A DNA stretch of 5,559 nucleotides from an uncultured Anaerolineaceae bacterium (GTDB lineage Bacteria; Chloroflexota; Anaerolineae; Anaerolineales; Anaerolineaceae): positions 1 to 5,559 of the forward strand of contig CALDSL010000045.1 of NCBI GenBank assembly GCA_937920255.1, written 5' to 3'. The position numbers and the translations under genes are program-made. How positions within the stretch are numbered: the first letter of the stretch is position 1; every line of letters begins with the position of its first letter. Shown here piece by piece: positions 1 through 4,934 of this stretch. The notes beneath the pieces were generated by a model. The model saw only the letters and a program-made list of their open reading frames with translations. It did no database searches and was not told where the DNA came from.

Positions 1-180
1 CAGGCCAGCGAGCACGCGGCGCGCATGGTGGCCATGCGCAACGCCACCGAGAACGCCAAAGAGTTGATTAATTTGCTGCAAATCGAGTACAACCAGGCTC
101 GCCAGCAGTCGATCACCAGTGAGATGTTGGATATCGCCGGCGGCGCGGAAGCGCTTTCGGCGGCCACCGGCCAGCATTAG
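1..180 (+). CDS. atpG: F1F0 ATP synthase subunit gamma, C-terminal end (partial)
   Basis: The 5' end lies outside the window; 59 codons and a TAG stop are present in frame 1. The translation begins QASEHAARMVAMRNATENAK and continues with LQIEYNQARQQSIT and SEMLDIAGGAEAL. This is the conserved C-terminal helix of the gamma subunit (in E. coli, SEQAARMVAMKAATDN...YNKARQASITQE). Gamma is the central rotor shaft of F1: its N- and C-terminal helices form the coiled coil inside the alpha3beta3 ring and couple proton flow to catalysis at the cytoplasmic face of the membrane. The gene is followed 48 bp later by atpD, the usual gamma-beta-epsilon order. Identification is firm; nothing can be said about the missing N-terminal part. 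Confidence 0.96.
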   Translation, partial: QASEHAARMVAMRNATENAKELINLLQIEYNQARQQSITSEMLDIAGGAEALSAATGQH

Positions 181-183
181 GTT

Positions 184-200
184 CGCGCGACAATCGCGCG
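184..200 (+). other. small GC-only hairpin in the atpG-atpD gap
   Basis: CGCGCG (184-189) and CGCGCG (195-200) can pair around the loop ACAAT. There is no T-run after it, so it is not an intrinsic terminator. Within an operon it could affect mRNA processing or stability between atpG and atpD, but a 6-bp stem in GC-rich DNA may also be chance. Confidence 0.35.
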
Positions 201-228
201 CACAGACCAGGTATTTTGGAGGCTAAAT

Positions 229-1632
229 ATGGAGCAGACGATTACTGGACGCGTTTCGCAAATCCAGAGTGGTGTGGTAGACGTAGAATTTCCCGAAGGC
301 GATATGCCCGATATTTATGAAGCCCTGGAGGTGGTTCTTCCCAAAGGCGATCCGATTGTGCTGGAAGTCCAGCGCCACCTGGGTGAAGGGCTGGTGCGAA
401 CCGTGTCGATGGCATCCACCGACGGCATGAGCCGCGGGCTGCCGGTGCGGCGCATACATGAACCGATCACCGTGCCGGTGGGGCCGAACACGCTCGGGCG
501 CATCTTCAACGTGCTGGGCGAGCCGGTGGATGCTGGCGGCCCGGTGCAGGCAGAGGAACGCTACCCCATCCACCGGCCCGCTCCACGCTTTGACGAGCAG
601 ATTACGGGCGTAGAAGTGTTTGAAACCGGCCTGAAAGTGATTGACTTGATCGCTCCATTTACCAAAGGCGGTAAGACCGGAATCTTCGGCGGCGCCGGCA
701 CAGGCAAGACGGTCATTATCATGGAGTTGATCCGCTCGATCGCCACCGTGCATAAGGGTAAATCGGTGTTTGCCGGGGTGGGCGAGCGCACGCGCGAAGG
801 CACGCAGTTGTACCGCGAAATGCAGGAATCGGGCGTGATGAAAGACACCGTGATGGTTTACGGCCAGATGAATGAGCCGGCTGGCGTGCGCCTGCGCGTG
901 GCCCTGGCCGCCCTGGCCATGGCTGAATACTTCCGCGATCAGGGCCAGGATGTTTTACTGTTCATTGATAACATCTTCCGCTTTACCATGTCCGGTTCGG
1001 AAGTGTCGGCGCTGCTGGGCCGCATGCCTTCGGCGGTGGGTTACCAGCCCACGCTGGCCACCGAAATGGGCGAGCTGCAAGAGCGCATCACTTCCACCCG
1101 CAACGGGTCGATCACCTCGATGCAGGCGGTCTACGTCCCCGCGGACGACTACTCTGACCCCGCTCCGGTGGCCACCTTTACCCACCTGGACGCCACCATC
1201 GCCCTGGAACGCTCCATCGTGGAAAAAGGCATTTACCCGGCGGTCGACCCGCTGGCATCCACCTCGCGCATCCTCGATCCGCGCATCGTGGGCGAAGATC
1301 ACTACGCCACCGCGCGCGAAGTGCAGCGCATCCTGCAGCGCTACAAGGACTTGCAGGACATCATCGCCATTCTGGGCATCGACGAATTGAGCGAAGACGA
1401 CAAGCTGATCGTCTCGCGCGCGCGCAAGATCGAGCGCTTCTTCTCGCAGCCCATGTACGTGGCCGAACAGTTCACCGGCATTCCGGGCAGCTACGTGCCG
1501 CTGCGTGAGACCGTGCGCGGTTTCCGCGAGATTCTGGACGGCAAGCACGACGATCTTCCCGAACAGGCCTTCCTGATGGTGGGTACGATCGACGACGCGG
1601 TTGAAAAAGCCAAGCAACTGATGGCGGCCTAA
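229..1632 (+). CDS. atpD: F1F0 ATP synthase subunit beta (catalytic)
   Basis: This is the catalytic subunit of F1 (EC 7.1.2.2), making ATP from ADP and phosphate at the alpha/beta interface. Its 467 residues are the normal length. Residues 1-75 form the N-terminal beta-barrel. The P-loop is GGAGTGKT at 154-161 (usually GGAGVGKT; the V to T change is conservative). GERTREG at 185-191 carries the catalytic Glu186. The Walker B segment VLLFIDNIFRFT is at 242-253 with Asp247. YVPADDYSDPAP is at 302-313, the base-stacking Tyr is in YPAVDPL (Tyr336), and DELSEDD at 385-391 is the DELSEED lever contacting gamma and epsilon. All key residues are present, so it should be active. The ATG is preceded by GGAGG (218-222) at 6-nt spacing, which fixes the start. 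It sits between atpG and atpC and is surely co-transcribed with them. Confidence 0.99.
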   Translation: MEQTITGRVSQIQSGVVDVEFPEGDMPDIYEALEVVLPKGDPIVLEVQRHLGEGLVRTVSMASTDGMSRGLPVRRIHEPITVPVGPNTLGRIFNVLGEPVDAGGPVQAEERYPIHRPAPRFDEQITGVEVFETGLKVIDLIAPFTKGGKTGIFGGAGTGKTVIIMELIRSIATVHKGKSVFAGVGERTREGTQLYREMQESGVMKDTVMVYGQMNEPAGVRLRVALAALAMAEYFRDQGQDVLLFIDNIFRFTMSGSEVSALLGRMPSAVGYQPTLATEMGELQERITSTRNGSITSMQAVYVPADDYSDPAPVATFTHLDATIALERSIVEKGIYPAVDPLASTSRILDPRIVGEDHYATAREVQRILQRYKDLQDIIAILGIDELSEDDKLIVSRARKIERFFSQPMYVAEQFTGIPGSYVPLRETVRGFREILDGKHDDLPEQAFLMVGTIDDAVEKAKQLMAA

Positions 1633-1646
1633 CCAAGGAGCAGTCC

Positions 1647-2084
1647 ATGCCTATCCGCTGTGAAATTGTCTCTCAAGACCGGATTGTGTTCCAGGGTGAC
1701 GTGGATATCTGCGTCATCCCTGGCGCCGAAGGCGTGATGGGCATCCTGCCAAATCACGCACCGGTCTTGACGGTCTTGAAGTTTGGGATTATTACTGTAC
1801 GCACCAAATCCAACGAGGAACATTTCACCGTGGCCGGCGGCGTGGTGGAAGTGCAGCCAGACCAGATTACCGTCCTGGCGGATGCCGCCGAGAACGTGGA
1901 AGAAATCGACATACAACGCGCCGAAGCCGCCCGTAAGCGGGCCGAGGAAATGCTTGCCAAAGCAGTACCGCAGGAAACAGACACGTACCTGGGCCTGCAG
2001 GCTGCGCTGCGGCGCTCGACGCTGCGTCTTGACGCAGCCCGCCGCTACCGGCAGGGCCAACGCGCTCGCAGCCGTGACGAGTAG
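1647..2084 (+). CDS. atpC: F1F0 ATP synthase subunit epsilon
   Basis: This is the epsilon subunit of F1, which binds the foot of gamma and the c-ring, and in many bacteria its C-terminal helices inhibit ATP hydrolysis. It has 145 residues, slightly longer than the usual 130-140. The N-terminal beta-sandwich (about 1-85) shows the family pattern: MPIRCEIVSQDRIVFQG, then GVMGILPNHAPVLTVLKFG (residues 29-47), then a VAGGVVEV segment. Residues 88-130 are rich in Ala, Glu, Arg and Lys, as expected for the two-helix C-terminal domain, and a basic RQGQRARSRDE tail follows. AAGGAG (1635-1640) lies 6 nt before the ATG, and the gap after the atpD stop is only 14 bp, so the two are translated from one message. 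Regulation by ATP binding cannot be judged from this sequence alone. Confidence 0.96.
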   Translation: MPIRCEIVSQDRIVFQGDVDICVIPGAEGVMGILPNHAPVLTVLKFGIITVRTKSNEEHFTVAGGVVEVQPDQITVLADAAENVEEIDIQRAEAARKRAEEMLAKAVPQETDTYLGLQAALRRSTLRLDAARRYRQGQRARSRDE

Positions 2085-2107
2085 GCGTTAGAAAGAAAAG
2101 GACGAAT

Positions 2108-3115
2108 ATGCCTGTTTTTACAAGGGAGCTTGGCGTTGACCTGGGCACGCTGAACACGGTGGTTGCCGAAGGCAACCAGATCCTGATGCAGGAACCCACC
2201 GTGGTCGCCATCGTGGTGGAAGAACAAAAGATGGTGGAGTGGGGGCAGGCTGCCAAGGATATGGACGGCCGCGTGCCGGAGAGCATCGAAGTTGTGCGTC
2301 CCTTAAGAAATGGCGTCATTGCGGAATACGAGATCACAGAAAAACTGTTGGGTTTTCTGATCAAGAAGGTCAGCGGCCCGATGCTGATTTTCCCGCCGCG
2401 CGTGATGATCACCGTGCCATACGGCATCACCAGCGTCGAAACGCGCGCGGTGCACGAAGCCGGGCTTGGCGCGCGTATTCGTGAGGTGTTCCTCATCCAG
2501 CAGCCGCTGGCCGCCGCGATTGGCGTGGACCTGCCCATCGGCACGCCCTCGGGTAATATGCTACTGTGCATGGGCGGCGGTACGATGCAAGCCGCCGTAC
2601 TGGCCATGAACGGCATCGTTACCGCGGAGACCTCGCGCACCGGCGGACTGCGTTTTGACGACGCGATCATCGCCTATGTGCGCAAAAAGTATGGAGTCAT
2701 CATCGGCCAGCCAACCGCCGAGCAGTTGAAGATCCGCATCGGCGCGGCGCTGCCGCAGGACGCGCAGCAGACCATGGAAGTGCAGGGCCAGGACCAGGTG
2801 ACGGCGCTGCCGCGCCCGGTGCTGCTCACCACCGACGACATCGCCGAGGCGCTGCAGGAGCCGCTCAACGAAGTGGTCAACACCACCCGGCGCGTGCTGG
2901 AGAAGACGCCTCCTGAGCTGATCTCCGATATCATTGACCGCGGCGTTGCCCTCACCGGCGGCGGAGCGCTGCTGCGCTCGGTGGATAAGTATCTCACCAA
3001 AGCGCTGGGCATCCCGGCCTATCTGGTGGACAACCCCACCACCTGCACCGCCGAGGGCGCCGCGCGCGCCATCGCCATGCGCGAAGTGCTGCGCCGCAGC
3101 CTTCCGCCGGTATAG
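2108..3115 (+). CDS. MreB/actin-family protein with altered ATPase site
   Basis: A 335-residue protein that aligns along its whole length with MreB, the bacterial actin that guides wall synthesis in the cytoplasm under the membrane. Conserved parts are phosphate-1 GVDLGTLNT (9-17), EPTVVAI (29-35), PRVMITVPYG (97-106), REVFLI..PLAAAIG (125-139), GGGT (156-159), EALQEPL (247-253), the adenosine motif ALTGGGALLRSVD (281-293) and the TCTAEGAARA end. Active-site positions differ from canonical MreB: IEEP is IQQP (Gln131-Gln132), DIGGGTTE is CMGGGTMQ (Cys154, Met160, Gln161), and GGDRFDE is GGLRFDD. The Mg-linked Asp, the catalytic Glu and the water-positioning Thr are therefore all replaced. Since the rest is well conserved and the frame is open, it is a selected paralog rather than a decaying gene. 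AAAAGGA (2096-2102) stands 5 nt before the ATG, 23 bp after atpC, suggesting co-transcription with the ATP synthase genes. A canonical mreB probably exists elsewhere in the genome (inference). It could alternatively be the only, divergent MreB. Confidence 0.88.
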   Translation: MPVFTRELGVDLGTLNTVVAEGNQILMQEPTVVAIVVEEQKMVEWGQAAKDMDGRVPESIEVVRPLRNGVIAEYEITEKLLGFLIKKVSGPMLIFPPRVMITVPYGITSVETRAVHEAGLGARIREVFLIQQPLAAAIGVDLPIGTPSGNMLLCMGGGTMQAAVLAMNGIVTAETSRTGGLRFDDAIIAYVRKKYGVIIGQPTAEQLKIRIGAALPQDAQQTMEVQGQDQVTALPRPVLLTTDDIAEALQEPLNEVVNTTRRVLEKTPPELISDIIDRGVALTGGGALLRSVDKYLTKALGIPAYLVDNPTTCTAEGAARAIAMREVLRRSLPPV

Positions 3116-3132
3116 AAATCGATGGTTTTCAT

Positions 3133-3171
3133 CAATTGCGCCGCCCTCGGGGCGGCGCAATTGGTTTTCAT
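3133..3171 (+). terminator. intrinsic terminator after the atp/MreB-like operon
   Basis: A perfect 14-bp stem, 3133-3146 with 3150-3163, closes a TCG loop; the stem reads CAATTGCGCCGCCC on its 5' arm. GTTTTC follows on the plus strand, a short T-run. It begins 17 bp after the MreB-like stop and ends near the stop of convergent rex. On the minus strand the bases after the stem read ATGAAAACC, with no T-run, so it serves the plus-strand operon better than rex. The hairpin is flanked by an exact 10-bp direct repeat (see findings). Confidence 0.8.
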
Positions 3172-3173
3172 AC

Positions 3174-3788
3174 TCACAAATAGTATGTCATGTGCTGTAA
3201 CTGGAGGATCGGCTCGACCGATTCGACGTGAACGCCTTCCGGCACGCTCAGGGTGATCGGCGCGTAGTTGAGGATGGCGCGCACGCCAGCGCGGACGAGG
3301 ATATCCGTGGTTGCCTGAGCTTCGGACGCCGGCACGGTGAGCATGGCCACTTGTATCTTCGCGGCGCGGATTTGCTCTTCCATGTTGTCAACGGATTGGA
3401 TGGTGAGATCACCCAGTTTTTGGCCGACCTTCTCCGGGTCCTTATCAAATGCCAGCACGATGTGAAATCCGCTGGTGCCAAACCCACGGTAGCGGATGAT
3501 GGCATGTCCCAGGTCGCCTGCGCCGACCAGCGCAGTATCCCAGTCGCGGTTCAGCTTCAGGATCGTTTGTATCTGTTCGATCAGGAATGGGATCGAATAG
3601 CCTGTGCCCTGTTTGCCAAACTCGCCAAACAAGGACAAGTCTTTGCGGATTTGCGCGGCAGAAATCCTGACTTTTTCGCCAAGCTGTTGAGACGAGGTTG
3701 TTTCCTGCCCGGCCTGGCGCAAGTACAACAAAGCTTGCAGATATTTGGGAAGACGGCCTACAACAATATCTGGGATTTTCGTCGCCAT
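3174..3788 (-). CDS. rex: redox-sensing transcriptional repressor Rex
   Basis: Rex is a cytoplasmic dimer that represses fermentation and respiration genes when NAD+ is high and leaves DNA when NADH binds. About 204 residues, the typical size. The N-terminal winged helix includes the recognition segment ISAAQIRKDLSLFGEFGKQGTGY (43-65, numbering from the upstream GTG), the family signature. The Rossmann domain starts with ALVGAGDLGHAI (87-98; GxGxxG) and has Asp116 in FDKDPEK at the end of the second strand, where NADH ribose binds. NYAP (175-178) and a C-terminal helix for domain swapping complete it. The start is ATG at 3788; a GTG lies directly upstream at 3791, and AAGGGTGG (about 3797-3804 on the minus strand) could serve either. 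Regulated by its own promoter and a likely operator at 3858-3875. Transcribed alone, convergent with the MreB-like gene. Confidence 0.97.
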   Translation of the reverse strand: MATKIPDIVVGRLPKYLQALLYLRQAGQETTSSQQLGEKVRISAAQIRKDLSLFGEFGKQGTGYSIPFLIEQIQTILKLNRDWDTALVGAGDLGHAIIRYRGFGTSGFHIVLAFDKDPEKVGQKLGDLTIQSVDNMEEQIRAAKIQVAMLTVPASEAQATTDILVRAGVRAILNYAPITLSVPEGVHVESVEPILQLQHMTYYL

Positions 3789-3836
3789 CACGTACCACCC
3801 TTCGCAATAGAGTAATGAAGATCAGTGCTTACAATA

Positions 3837-3865
3837 ACTGTAGCATAATGGCAACCTTCGTGCAA
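3837..3865 (-). promoter_or_regulatory. candidate rex promoter
   Basis: On the minus strand, TTGCAC (3865-3860) and TACAGT (3842-3837) are separated by exactly 17 bp, a sigma-70-like arrangement with a weak -10 (4 of 6). Transcription would start near 3830 and give a leader of about 40 nt before the rex start. No better pair is seen closer to the gene. Confidence 0.5.
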
Positions 3866-3875
3866 TTATTCACGT
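3858..3875. promoter_or_regulatory. candidate Rex operator (ROP site)
   Basis: The 18-bp TCGTGCAATTATTCACGT has the form CGTG-N8-CACG. The known Rex consensus TTGTGAA-N4-TTCACAA has the same half-site spacing, and 10 of its 14 defined bases match. It overlaps the -35 of the proposed rex promoter, the expected position for NADH-responsive autorepression. It lies about 50 bp upstream of the plus-strand ncRNA -35, so direct repression of that promoter is less likely. Confidence 0.5.
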
Positions 3876-3924
3876 ATAGGTTTTTAGTAAAGATTAGAAA
3901 CAAGCTTGAAAGGAAATTGACTGG

Positions 3925-3953
3925 TTGACTCAAGTTTCCAAACTCCCTATAAT
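3925..3953 (+). promoter_or_regulatory. strong sigma-70-type promoter for the intergenic RNA
   Basis: TTGACT (3925-3930) is followed after exactly 17 bp by a perfect TATAAT (3948-3953). Positions 3876-3918 upstream are A/T-rich with several A-tracts, like an UP element. The predicted start is at about 3960, which is the first base of the long closing helix of the RNA. No ORF with a ribosome-binding site follows, so the promoter appears to drive a non-coding transcript. A second TTGACT at 3917-3922 would give 25-bp spacing and is ignored. Confidence 0.85.
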
Positions 3954-3959
3954 GATGTT

Positions 3960-4320
3960 GAGGGAGCTCTGAGGAATTAGAAAGTCCTCACTGGAGCAGA
4001 GGTCAGATCAAATCCTTCAGATCGGATTCCGGTGCACCAACACCAGAACGAACTGAACCTGATCAAGACTAAAGCACTCTCAGGGCCAGATAATAATTTC
4101 GGCGTCAACTGCTGGTGATTCAGGCGGTAATTCCAAAAGATTCCCAAATGGAAACCACCAGAAGGTGAGCCCCCAGAGGGTTAGCTAGAAATCGTGCCCT
4201 ACGAGAGAATCCGCAAGGATAAATAACCTCTACCATCATCAGTTTGTACAGTAGAAGGCGCTTTTATCCCAGGAACAGTGAGCAGGATCAGTAGGTTACT
4301 CGGAGCCCCTCTTTTTATTT
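3960..4320 (+). ncRNA. structured non-coding RNA, about 350 nt, family not recognised
   Basis: The stretch lacks a convincing ORF, follows a near-consensus promoter and ends in CTTTTTATTT. Its ends are complementary: 3960-3964 pairs with 4307-4311, and after one bulged A, 3966-3973 pairs with 4299-4306, giving 13 pairs that close the molecule. Inside are further complementary segments: 3989-3994/4029-4034, hairpin 4011-4015/4024-4028, 4000-4006/4053-4060, 4112-4117/4156-4161 with hairpin 4141-4144/4150-4153, and 4164-4166 plus 4175-4183 with 4224-4234. That last arm encloses hairpins 4192-4195/4201-4204 and 4209-4212/4217-4220, the latter with a GCAA (GNRA) tetraloop. Not all can form at once; some would be pseudoknots or alternatives. 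Length and closed ends resemble housekeeping RNAs, but the signature blocks of RNase P RNA, tmRNA, SRP and 6S RNA are absent. Function unknown. Pairing was done by eye, without an energy model or covariation. Confidence 0.7.
4299..4320 (+). terminator. 3' end and T-run of the intergenic RNA
   Basis: CTCGGAGCCCCTC is the 3' arm of the long closing helix and is followed at once by TTTTTATTT (4312-4320). No strong local hairpin directly abuts the T-run, so this is not a textbook intrinsic terminator. Either the long-range helix does the job, or transcription ends at the hairpin 4330-4357 and the RNA is trimmed back to this point. Confidence 0.55.
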
Positions 4321-4329
4321 AAGAAACGG

Positions 4330-4360
4330 TAGCCGCGCAGTGCAATGCTCGCGGCTATTT
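4330..4360 (-). terminator. hairpin at the end of hpt, possibly bidirectional
   Basis: TAGCCGCG (4330-4337) pairs with CGCGGCTA (4350-4357) in an 8-bp stem. On the minus strand the stem contains the TAG stop of hpt and is followed by the weak tract CCGTTTCTT. On the plus strand it is followed by TTTGTTT, so it could equally stop the ncRNA transcript. It lies between two converging transcription units, as bidirectional terminators do. Confidence 0.65.
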
Positions 4361-4933
4361 GTTTCCCATCAGCGCGCCAGGTTTAAGCACGCCCACGAAC
4401 GGCAGGTTGCGATAGCGCTCGCGGTGATCCAACCCATAGCCGACCACAAACAGGTCGGGCAGGTCAAAGCCCTTGTACTTGATGCGTATATCCATCAGGC
4501 GGTGGGTGGGCTTGTTGAACAGCGTGCAGACCTCCAGGCTGGCAGGTTCGCGCGCGCGCAGCAGGCGCAGCAGATAGGTCAGCGTCAGCCCGGTGTCGAC
4601 CACATCCTCGATGAACAGCACGTGCCGTCCGGCGATGACTGTTTCCAGGTCTTTGACCAGGCGCACCACGCCGCGCTCGCGTGACTCGGCCGAATAGTTC
4701 GACACGGCGATAAAATCGACTTCCACCGGGATGGTGATCGCGCGCAGCAAGTCGGCCATGAAGAACAGCACGCCCTTCAGGACGCCCACCAGAATGATAT
4801 TCTGACCAGCGTAATCGCGCGAAATTTCCGCGCCAAGTTCCTGAACGCGCTGTTGTATGGCCTCGCCCGGAATGAGAATTTGCTGGATATCACCCCAGAA
4901 CTGCTGGTATTCTTCAGGTAAAGGCGTTTTCAT
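4355..4933 (-). CDS. hpt: hypoxanthine phosphoribosyltransferase
   Basis: This cytoplasmic purine-salvage enzyme (EC 2.4.2.8) joins hypoxanthine or guanine to PRPP, giving IMP or GMP. Its 192 residues fit the family. LVGVLKGVLFFMADLLRAI (48-66) is the family's N-terminal PPi-binding loop and helix. DFIAVSNYSAESRERGVVRLVKDLE (73-97) is the flexible catalytic loop region. HVLFIEDVVDTGLTL (104-118) is the PRPP-binding motif, with acidic Glu109-Asp110 and Asp113. FNKPTHR then GFDLPDLFVVGYGLDHRERYRNLPFVGVL (155-183) makes the purine pocket. About 12 extra residues precede the usual start, and no better start codon is nearby. The ATG begins one base after the TAA of the upstream gene (TAAGATG) and has only a weak Shine-Dalgarno sequence, so translation is probably coupled. 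In many bacteria hpt sits next to tilS and ftsH; neither is seen here. Confidence 0.96.
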   Translation of the reverse strand: MKTPLPEEYQQFWGDIQQILIPGEAIQQRVQELGAEISRDYAGQNIILVGVLKGVLFFMADLLRAITIPVEVDFIAVSNYSAESRERGVVRLVKDLETVIAGRHVLFIEDVVDTGLTLTYLLRLLRAREPASLEVCTLFNKPTHRLMDIRIKYKGFDLPDLFVVGYGLDHRERYRNLPFVGVLKPGALMGNK

Positions 4934-4934
4934 C

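Noticed and set aside
955..1617. 220-aa open frame on the minus strand within atpD
   Set aside because: Antisense shadow of a highly conserved GC-rich gene; composition is rich in His, Arg and Val with no recognisable domain.
3228..3815. 195-aa open frame on the plus strand opposite rex
   Set aside because: It is the antisense shadow of rex, has no family resemblance, and rex itself is certain.
3698..3928. 76-aa plus-strand open frame covering the rex promoter
   Set aside because: It overlaps the rex 5' end and its control region, has no ribosome-binding site and no recognisable protein features.
4003..4023. Short direct repeat TCAGATC (4003-4009 and 4017-4023) as a possible CRISPR or regulator repeat
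   Set aside because: Only two 7-bp copies inside the predicted RNA, with no regular array; better explained as part of RNA structure or chance.
4055..4260. Group I or group II intron remnants (GATCAAGACTAAAG resembling the R element; AATCCGCAAG resembling Q)
   Set aside because: The elements are in the wrong order, no P or S partners exist, there is no domain V-like hairpin, and the region has its own promoter and T-run rather than interrupting a gene.
3960..4311. Bacterial RNase P RNA
   Set aside because: Size and closed ends fit, and GAAAGTCC (3980-3987) with ACAG...GGC..CTTT (4249-4264) faintly recalls the P4 core. But the unbroken GAGGAAAGTCC block is absent, there are only about 20 nt before it where P2 and P3 belong, and the block ending GGTAAGAGC-CACC is absent.
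3960..4311. tmRNA
   Set aside because: No tRNA-Ala-like 5' and 3' ends closing the molecule, no terminal CCA at the 3' end and no recognisable tag reading frame. The CACCA at 4034-4038 is internal.
3960..4311. 6S or SRP RNA
   Set aside because: Too long and too branched for 6S RNA, and the SRP S-domain signature (GGAAG...AGCAG around a conserved loop) is not seen.
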